Assembly (NCBI RefSeq): GCF_002811475.1 | Contig: NZ_NPDL01000007.1 | Coordinates: 62,001-126,000, forward strand | Origin: Leptospira hartskeerlii | GTDB lineage: Bacteria > Spirochaetota > Leptospiria > Leptospirales > Leptospiraceae | Direction of reading: 5' to 3' | DNA: 64,000 nt | Shown here: in pieces, positions 58,035 to 64,000 of the stretch | Layout: every line of letters starts with the position of its first letter | Position numbering within the stretch: the stretch's first letter is position 1 | The notes under the pieces: generated by a model | What the model saw: only the letters and a program-made list of their open reading frames with translations | What the model was told of the DNA's origin: nothing | Databases searched by the model: none | Made by a program: the position numbers and the translations under genes

Positions 58035-59033
58035 ATGTTCGTTTTTATGACGGATAGTTTCCTGTGGAAAGAGATCTTATTCTCTAACGCGCCTTTAGAG
58101 GCTCTTCATATTTCCTTCTTAAAAACCGTACTGGACCCTTTTACGATTTTGTTCCATTACTTGGGCTCTTCTCTCTTTTTTATGGCTTTGGTCTCTCTCA
58201 TCTATCTTTGTGTGGATCGTAAGATAGGGATCAGAATGACATTGGGATTGCTAATCGCAGGAGTTGTGAATGGAGCTTTTAAGGCTCTTCTTACAATGCC
58301 TAGACCGATCGGTTTACCTTTTCCTTCCGAACTCGGACTCATGGAGGGTTCATACGGATTTCCATCCGGACATGTACAGACTGCAGTGGTGTTATACGGA
58401 ACATTATTTTTGCATATACGAATTCGCTGGGTGAGGATACTCACCGCGTTTCTGATCCTATTCATGCCCATCTCAAGAATGTACGCGGGACTTCATTTTT
58501 TGGGAGATACTTTGGGAGGTTTTACTTTAGGAATACTCATATTATTCGGATTAGAGTTCTTGTTCACAAAAGATCCGGAAATTTTAGAGCCGAGTTTTGT
58601 GGGACAGACCCCTAATACGGGACAGGCCCCTGACCAAAAAAAATTGAAGTCATTTGTGCTTTTCATTTTAGCTATTACTGTGCCTAGTATTCTTCTTCAT
58701 GATCCTAGCCAACCTGAGTCTACAAATAGATCCTGGGAGCAGGTGATCTCTTCTGCGGGAGCGCTTGCAGGTTTCGGGATCGGGATTTTGTACAACAAGA
58801 GGGAAGGGCTAGATTGGAAATCAGTCGATTCTTGGATCGTATTTTTAATCCGAGTCGGTGTGATTATTCTTGGGATCTTGATCTTTTATTTGGCTCTCGG
58901 AAAAATTCTCTCCTCTCTATTTGGGGAAAATCCGGTTGCCAGATACTTTAAGTATGGGATCGTGTGTTACTATATCGGCCATCTCGCTCCCATTCTTTTG
59001 AAAAGGATACGCGGAGGCATCTATCTGACTTAA
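58035..59033 (+). CDS. PAP2 superfamily membrane phosphatase
   Basis: This 332-residue protein (from ATG 58035; an ATG at 58047 and a TTG at 58011 are other choices) has about eight membrane helices. The phosphatase signature is complete: K-A-L-L-T-M-P-R-P (about 85-93), the PSGH motif in FPSGHVQT and SRMYAGLHFLGDTLGG. It probably dephosphorylates a lipid phosphate or undecaprenyl pyrophosphate; the exact substrate is unknown. The C-terminal 140 residues add further helices beyond a minimal PAP2 core. The next gene begins 4 bp after its stop. Confidence 0.85.
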   Translation: MFVFMTDSFLWKEILFSNAPLEALHISFLKTVLDPFTILFHYLGSSLFFMALVSLIYLCVDRKIGIRMTLGLLIAGVVNGAFKALLTMPRPIGLPFPSELGLMEGSYGFPSGHVQTAVVLYGTLFLHIRIRWVRILTAFLILFMPISRMYAGLHFLGDTLGGFTLGILILFGLEFLFTKDPEILEPSFVGQTPNTGQAPDQKKLKSFVLFILAITVPSILLHDPSQPESTNRSWEQVISSAGALAGFGIGILYNKREGLDWKSVDSWIVFLIRVGVIILGILIFYLALGKILSSLFGENPVARYFKYGIVCYYIGHLAPILLKRIRGGIYLT

Positions 59034-59037
59034 CTTC

Positions 59038-60333
59038 ATGCTTCGCCTTGGATCCTCCTTACAGTTCATTTTCGAAAGTTTCGGAAAATTACGGACCTCC
59101 GGATTCATACGTAGCTTTTTTTCAGTAGGGTTTTCCAAGGTAATCGCCTCCTTACTGAATTTTATCTTCATGGTATATTCGGTCAGGATCCTGAGTAAGA
59201 ACGAGAATGGGATCTTCCAATATTATTCCGGATTTCTGCCGGTGCTTTTAGCCGTGGCAGAATTCGGATTGCCCACCGCCTTAGTACGTTTCCTTGCTCC
59301 AATGACAGAAGACAAACGTAAGATTGGAGTGCTTCTCGCATCTTCTCTTTGGGTCAAATGGGCAGCGTTATTTCTGTTGGTGTTTGTTACTGGAATTGCC
59401 GTTTATTTTTTAAAGGAGAACGCACTGGCTGCATTCCTTCTGGTATTCGGTAGCTTTGTTCTTTCTTTCAATTCGTATTTCGAAAGTATATTTGTTTCTT
59501 TCGGACAATATCACGCACTTTCGATATGGTATCCACTTCCGAACCTGATCCGTATTTTGATCCTATATTTAGCGGACCAATTTTCGGAGCATGCGCTCGG
59601 GCATTTGGATATACTTGGGATCTTCTCCGTTGCTCCGGTTTTTACAATTGTACTATTTTTCCTTTTATTCCCGAGAGGAAAACTACATTGGGCGGGCGAT
59701 AAAGAAGAAGTCCGACAACAGACCAGGGAACTCATCTCATTCAACCGTTACGCGTTTTTGGCATCTTTGTTTGCGATCGTGTCCGATAGAATGGAGTTAT
59801 TTTTCTTAAACAAATACCATTCTAACGAGGCAGTGGCGGCTTACGGAGTGGCATTACAACCTTTCAGTGGATTTGTGATCTTGTTTTCAGTTTTGAATTC
59901 AATGATCTATCCTAAACTCTCCAGACTTACTGAGAATAAGGAATTCACGAGTTATTTAGGCAAATCTATCTTAGTAGCGGTTGTATTTGCATTGGCATTA
60001 GGGCCTTGGGTGTTTTTAGGAGACTGGGTATTCTCCGCATTGTTCTCCGGAAAATATCCCGAATCAGTTCCCGTATTCCAATTATTGTATCCGAATTATC
60101 TATTTCAATTGGTGTTTTCTCCGCTTGGAATGGCTTTGTTCGCTTTGGGCCAGCCTAGGTTACTTGCTATACTTGCATTGGTAAGATTGATCTTCGGATT
60201 GGTTTTGGATAATCTTTTGATCCCAGAATATGGGACTATGGGAGCGGCGGGAGCATTTTTCTTAGGACAGATCCCTTCCTGGTTCTTGCTTAGCGGCTAT
60301 TTTTTAGCGTATTATAGACCTTCTACCAAATAG
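59038..60333 (+). CDS. polysaccharide flippase (MATE/MOP type)
   Basis: This 431-residue protein has about 12 membrane helices (for example VIASLLNFIFMVYSV, FLPVLLAVAEFGLPTALVRFL, LFLLVFVTGIAVYFL). The overall hydrophobic layout fits the oligosaccharidyl-lipid/polysaccharide flippase superfamily (Wzx or MurJ-like). It would move a lipid-linked sugar across the inner membrane. The gene starts 4 bp after the PAP2 phosphatase, which suggests a joint role in undecaprenyl-linked glycan handling. No glycosyltransferase is next to it. Confidence 0.75.
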   Translation: MLRLGSSLQFIFESFGKLRTSGFIRSFFSVGFSKVIASLLNFIFMVYSVRILSKNENGIFQYYSGFLPVLLAVAEFGLPTALVRFLAPMTEDKRKIGVLLASSLWVKWAALFLLVFVTGIAVYFLKENALAAFLLVFGSFVLSFNSYFESIFVSFGQYHALSIWYPLPNLIRILILYLADQFSEHALGHLDILGIFSVAPVFTIVLFFLLFPRGKLHWAGDKEEVRQQTRELISFNRYAFLASLFAIVSDRMELFFLNKYHSNEAVAAYGVALQPFSGFVILFSVLNSMIYPKLSRLTENKEFTSYLGKSILVAVVFALALGPWVFLGDWVFSALFSGKYPESVPVFQLLYPNYLFQLVFSPLGMALFALGQPRLLAILALVRLIFGLVLDNLLIPEYGTMGAAGAFFLGQIPSWFLLSGYFLAYYRPSTK

Positions 60334-60343
60334 ATGACGAAAT

Positions 60344-60363
60344 ATATTCTAAAATTAGAATAT
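60344..60363. terminator. AT-rich inverted repeat between convergent genes
   Basis: ATATTCTAA and TTAGAATAT pair perfectly across AA, between the flippase stop and the response-regulator stop. It may serve as a weak bidirectional terminator. Confidence 0.4.
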
Positions 60364-60388
60364 TCTATCTTTATGATGAATTGCCAGC

Positions 60389-61294
60389 CTAGACTTGTTT
60401 CGGTTTAACTTCCGTTTTTTGAAGTTTTTTTACGAATGTGACTTGGTTTCCTTTTTCATTATAAGAAAGAGAATCCACATTCATACGAACTAAGAAGATC
60501 CCTCTGCCTGAAAGCTGGCTTGCATTCGGATCCTGTACCGGATCCGGAACTCTTGCAGGATCGAAACCGTCTCCTCCATCTTCCAAGATAACGGTTACTC
60601 TTGTATCGTCGTAGTCGACTTCTACTCGGATCCATTCTTCTTTAGATTCGCAGATCTTGTCCACATAAGAGAAGTAATCATTCTCTTGGAACATCAACTC
60701 TTGTTTTTGGTGATATGTAATGTGAGCACAACCATGCTCAATCGCGTTGCCGATCAATTCATATAATGCGACCTTTAAGGAGAGCTGATCTTCGTTATGC
60801 AGATTTGGAAGATGAGCCAGAGATTTCAGGATTAAATGAACATATTGGTTCAAATTCCCAAGTCTAGGAAGTAGTGCAAACTTCTGTCTTGATTCTCGGA
60901 CCTGGAACATTCGTTTGTCCACCAGATCCTTGCCCGCATAAAATAAGTTTTTAAACCTTAAGAGAGAGTAACGGATTGCCTCCATCCGGAACGGTTTTAG
61001 GAAAAAATCTACGGCTCCTAATCGGAGTGCATTGATAGAGATCTGGATGTCCTGATTTCCTGTGATGACTATAAAAGGAGTTTCTACTCCTTTTTCCCTC
61101 AATTTAGTGATGAACTCTATACCGTTCATCCTTGGAAGGCGAATATCGGTGATGATAAGATCGAAAGTCTCCGACTCCGCTAAAGTTAAACCTTGTTCCG
61201 CGGTCCCGGCCAGAACGAGTTCGTATTCGCTGCCGAAAATTTCTTGGAATAGATCTCGGATAACTTCTTCGTCATCAACGAAAAGGATTTTCAT
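60389..61294 (-). CDS. response regulator with RsbW-like ATPase domain
   Basis: This 301-residue protein has a CheY-like receiver (residues 1-120; FVDDE at 5-9, Asp50 phospho-acceptor in IITDIRLP, Lys100 in FFLKPF). A helical linker follows, then an HATPase_c_2/RsbW-type domain (about 165-290) with the N-box LYELIGNAIEHG, DGGDGFDP and the glycine-rich SGRGIFLVRMNVD. It is thus built to turn a phosphorelay input into an anti-sigma-type kinase output. STAS proteins are the usual substrates; a STAS gene lies at 54049 but is not linked. The gene stands alone. Confidence 0.85.
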   Translation of the reverse strand: MKILFVDDEEVIRDLFQEIFGSEYELVLAGTAEQGLTLAESETFDLIITDIRLPRMNGIEFITKLREKGVETPFIVITGNQDIQISINALRLGAVDFFLKPFRMEAIRYSLLRFKNLFYAGKDLVDKRMFQVRESRQKFALLPRLGNLNQYVHLILKSLAHLPNLHNEDQLSLKVALYELIGNAIEHGCAHITYHQKQELMFQENDYFSYVDKICESKEEWIRVEVDYDDTRVTVILEDGGDGFDPARVPDPVQDPNASQLSGRGIFLVRMNVDSLSYNEKGNQVTFVKKLQKTEVKPKQV

Positions 61295-61387
61295 AATAAA
61301 TTCCTAATTCAGAACTTCCGAATGCTTAGTGGCCTTATTCGGAAAACAAAAGAAAACCTTGGAAAGGTATTCAAGTCAAGAATTTTG

Positions 61388-62764
61388 TCAGCGTATATTA
61401 TCTAGAGAATCGAGAGAATATAAGGATTTTATCCTTTCGTCCAAACTTTTTAACTCTGACTTATCGAAAACTGCCAATTTATTTCCTGAAAACCGGAAGA
61501 TCAAAAATTCGTCCTTATTTTCTGAAATTGCCGCTTTCAAACCTTCTACAGAATCCACAACCTTATCATTCACAGATTCTAAGATCAAATCTTGGAATTC
61601 CTGATAAGCCCTGTTCTTCTCGTCTGGAAAGGCTCTGGAAAGTAATACGATACGACTTCTTTCAGGATGAAGTTTTTTAGAATAACTTTCGGCTAAGTAT
61701 ACTAACTTTCTATCGCTTGCGGATTTATATTTTTCTCCATATTCTTTCAAATATGTATGAGTGAGTTCGGTGAAAAGTAATCCGCCTGCGATGATATATT
61801 TAGGAGCGATCTTGTCCGAACTTTCCGGGATCAGAAAAGAATCCTCGTTATACGGTTTTAGCTGATAACGTATCTCTCTTTTTCTACCGTCACGATACAA
61901 TGATAGAGTGACCCATTCGCCCGAATTGAGGTAAGATCCATTCTTACTGAGTAGGATATCATACAATACTTGCCTTTGTTTAGAAGCAACCGGAGTCCCA
62001 TTCACGGAAAGAACTGCATCACCCGGAAATAGATTATGCATAGGACCGATCCCAGGAAGGACTTCGGAAACTACAGCACCAACACTACCTTTCGGAAAAT
62101 AATAATCTTCTTCTGCAGGAGTTAAAGAACCTTCTGCGGAAAAACCCGGATGTGGAAATGGGGATAAGGAAGAAAATCTACTCTGGTAAAATCTACGAAG
62201 AAGATCTGCACCTGCGTTCCAAGTACCGTCAGTAAATCCGCAGACTTTTTTTCCTGAAAAAAGAAAACTTCTGGCTCCGTCCTGGTTTTCCTTTCTGGAA
62301 AGTTTAGAAAGAGGCAAAATCGATTTAGAAAATTCTAAACTTCCCCATTCAAAATTAGTGAAGAAGGAGGAGCAAACCCCTTGGGTCCTTACACCTTCTT
62401 CTAAGATCGCAATAGGAGAGACTTTTTTAGATCTTCCGTAGTTTTCAGGAAGAAGAACGATCCCAATCCCAGTGTCTAAATCTACTTTTTGGAAATACGC
62501 TTTTCTGCCTGCGGATTCCTCCGGATGGATCTCAGCAAAGAGCGGAACTTCTCCAGGTTTTAAAAGTGCAAGTGCAGTTCTTTCATCCACACGAATTGCA
62601 GGAACTTTTTTCTGATATGGAGTTCCTTTCTGGAAAGGGTTATGATGAGAATACTTTCTGAAATGGACCAGAAGCGAAAATTCTGAATCTGCTTTGGCTT
62701 CTACATTTTCTAAAAATCCTGAGAAACAAAAGATGAGAAGTAATGTGAATTTATGAAATCTCAT
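61388..62764 (-). CDS. PDZ-domain HtrA paralogue lacking the protease triad
   Basis: This 458-residue protein has a signal peptide ([18 protein letters not shown]). It follows the HtrA-like neighbour in general plan: a beta-rich N-terminal region (to about 195), a PDZ domain ([28 protein letters not shown], about 226-253) and a C-terminal domain ([17 protein letters not shown], like the second PDZ region of plant Deg proteins). The His of the N-A-H-V motif and the G-x-S-G-G-P serine loop are not found at the expected places, so it is probably a pseudoprotease partner. It overlaps the HtrA gene by 4 bp (ATGA). Confidence 0.6.
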   Translation of the reverse strand: MRFHKFTLLLIFCFSGFLENVEAKADSEFSLLVHFRKYSHHNPFQKGTPYQKKVPAIRVDERTALALLKPGEVPLFAEIHPEESAGRKAYFQKVDLDTGIGIVLLPENYGRSKKVSPIAILEEGVRTQGVCSSFFTNFEWGSLEFSKSILPLSKLSRKENQDGARSFLFSGKKVCGFTDGTWNAGADLLRRFYQSRFSSLSPFPHPGFSAEGSLTPAEEDYYFPKGSVGAVVSEVLPGIGPMHNLFPGDAVLSVNGTPVASKQRQVLYDILLSKNGSYLNSGEWVTLSLYRDGRKREIRYQLKPYNEDSFLIPESSDKIAPKYIIAGGLLFTELTHTYLKEYGEKYKSASDRKLVYLAESYSKKLHPERSRIVLLSRAFPDEKNRAYQEFQDLILESVNDKVVDSVEGLKAAISENKDEFLIFRFSGNKLAVFDKSELKSLDERIKSLYSLDSLDNIR

Positions 62765-64000
62765 TTTCCCTCCTTGGATTCGTCCGACTTGATATCGAAT
62801 CTTTTTCTAACTCTTAAGTCTATTGTCCTAACAGTTTTAGCATCCAAAACCAAAGGAAGTCCAACACCTCTGAATTTTAAAACCAAGGTTCCATTCGAAT
62901 ACTTTTTCCAATAGTCCTTAAATTCGGAGATATTGGCGGGAGTTTTTCCATTAATGGATTCTAATATTTTGAAACGATAATTTAAGTATTTAGAGTTGAG
63001 AGGATCCGGGAAGATAGTAGTCAGTATCAGATCTCTTTCCGTAAATTTGAAAAGATCGTCCTGTATAAAATAACTGTAATGGTATCTGAGCGCAGTTTCT
63101 ACTCGTTGGCTTTCTTTGCCGAATAATGCACGGTTTACAGGTTGGAACAAGAGTCCCGCTCCCAAAAAGCTTCTGATCTGACGATCTCTATACAATTCCA
63201 AAGAGTCCGTCTTTTTTAATTCTGCTTGGATCTTAAAGTTTTTGCCATTTCTATAAAAATACAGAGTAAGCTTTTGGCCTACAAAACCTGGCTCGATCAA
63301 ATCTACGATTGTTCTTCCTGTAAATTCTAAAAGCCCACCTTCGTTATTCAGGTAAGCCTCATCTACTTTATATAAAAAATCATCCGTTTGCAAAACATCC
63401 GAAAAAGAAGAATTCGGATAAACCTTATTCACAAGCACGCCTTGTAAATTCTGAGGAACTCCCAAATACTTTTTTACAGATTCGGAATTCCCGTTTTGAA
63501 ATGTAAAACCTACGAAAGGAAACCCGTCGTATTGACCGTCTTGTATGTCTTTTAGGAAATGTTGTACTACTTCAGGAGGGATCAGATAAGCGGTATTTCC
63601 TTGGATCTGGCTAACTTCGAAGATAATCCCTGCCACTTTTCCGTTTTGGATCGCAGGACCACCTGAATATCCTGGAAGAATATTAGCTCCTACGCGGATT
63701 ACTTTTCTATAATCTAGGCCTGTAAAAGAATATCTCAATCTTTCCACACGATTGACTAGTCCATTCTCCAAAGTGAGATTTTCCGCACCTTCCGGATAAC
63801 CGAGCATCAAAAGATTACTACCAAGAGAAGGGGATTCTTCCGTAATTTCTAAAGGTTCTACACCTGAAAAAAATTCTTCGTCTTCAACGGAGATCAAAGC
63901 TAAATCGCAGTCAAAACCTATAAATTCCACTTTTGCATTATAATATTTACTGCTATTAAAACGTTTGACTTTCAAATACTTGGATTCCGAGATCACATGA
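62761..64000 (-). CDS. HtrA/Deg-type serine protease (5' end outside window)
   Basis: The frame continues past the right edge, because a His codon (63997-63999) directly precedes [13 protein letters not shown] is the typical context of the catalytic His. The Asp is in F-D-C-D-L-A-L-I and the nucleophile Ser in [10 protein letters not shown], giving a full triad. A PDZ-like domain ([24 protein letters not shown]) and a C-terminal domain follow. It should be a periplasmic quality-control protease; the signal peptide lies outside. The GTG at 63996 looks like a start but would lose the catalytic His, so I read the gene as partial. Confidence 0.85.
   Translation of the reverse strand, partial: HVISESKYLKVKRFNSSKYYNAKVEFIGFDCDLALISVEDEEFFSGVEPLEITEESPSLGSNLLMLGYPEGAENLTLENGLVNRVERLRYSFTGLDYRKVIRVGANILPGYSGGPAIQNGKVAGIIFEVSQIQGNTAYLIPPEVVQHFLKDIQDGQYDGFPFVGFTFQNGNSESVKKYLGVPQNLQGVLVNKVYPNSSFSDVLQTDDFLYKVDEAYLNNEGGLLEFTGRTIVDLIEPGFVGQKLTLYFYRNGKNFKIQAELKKTDSLELYRDRQIRSFLGAGLLFQPVNRALFGKESQRVETALRYHYSYFIQDDLFKFTERDLILTTIFPDPLNSKYLNYRFKILESINGKTPANISEFKDYWKKYSNGTLVLKFRGVGLPLVLDAKTVRTIDLRVRKRFDIKSDESKEGK

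Noticed and set aside
60344..60363. Fur/PerR-type operator
   Set aside because: The AT-rich palindrome lies between two stop codons, not before a gene.

Overview
The window looks like a chromosomal segment of a spirochaete of the genus Leptospira. I base this on the moderate-to-low GC content, the very many short lipoproteins with loose spirochaetal lipoboxes (F/L-x-N/S-C), the Leptospira-style families (DUF3015, TRL-like, DUF1566/Lcl C-terminal, Omp85-like barrels with a DUF5982-type N-terminus, DUF4105/Lnb), and the B12-dependent fused acyl-CoA mutase. The species cannot be fixed from the sequence alone. No rRNA, tRNA, CRISPR array, insertion sequence or phage gene was seen. The region reads as core and lineage-specific chromosome rather than a mobile island.

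Layout. 1-7.5 kb: an alpha/beta-hydrolase lipoprotein cut by the window edge, a DUF4105 envelope protein, two tandem DUF3015 proteins, a TRL-like lipoprotein, two more lipoproteins and a TPR protein. 7.5-21 kb: membrane pyrophosphatase (hppA), a GNAT acetyltransferase, a metzincin-like lipoprotein, glycyl-tRNA synthetase, then an operon of a TonB-like membrane protein, a PrsW protease, prmA and a PfkB sugar/nucleoside kinase; facing it is truA with an outer-membrane protein and a lipoprotein, then a DUF2225 protein. 21-25 kb: an exported helical protein and a plsC / biotin carboxylase / biotin carrier operon with start-stop overlaps. 25-30 kb: a duplicated pair (Omp85-like barrel + DUF1566 lipoprotein). 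The lipoprotein copies are almost identical while the barrels have diverged. 30-39 kb: nadB, a CtpA-type protease, a TPR-like protein, pdxJ, a FYDLN-acid protein, miaA, hfq, an SPFH-like protein, a mannose-1-phosphate guanylyltransferase and a 31-residue basic ribosomal-type protein.

39-49 kb: cheW with a large helical exported protein, small envelope proteins, a CBS-domain protein, a hybrid receiver-PAS-kinase with a degenerate ATP-binding domain, class I fructose-bisphosphate aldolase, cysteine synthase and unknowns. 49.5-54.4 kb: the most distinctive block, an MbnP/MbnH copper-protein maturation pair embedded in a six-gene set with a Cys/His-rich secreted protein, a lipoprotein, an outer-membrane barrel and a STAS protein. 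54.4-64 kb: icmF with a palindromic operator, a PAP2 phosphatase, a lipid-linked sugar flippase, a response regulator with an RsbW-like ATPase domain, and two overlapping HtrA-type proteins, one apparently a pseudoprotease and one truncated by the window end.

The points most worth checking are: the MbnPH-centred copper operon; miaA, which has no ATG/GTG/TTG before its P-loop; the homogenised DUF1566 duplicates; a highly structured intergenic segment at 43.2-43.35 kb that looks like a small RNA; and several small genes.
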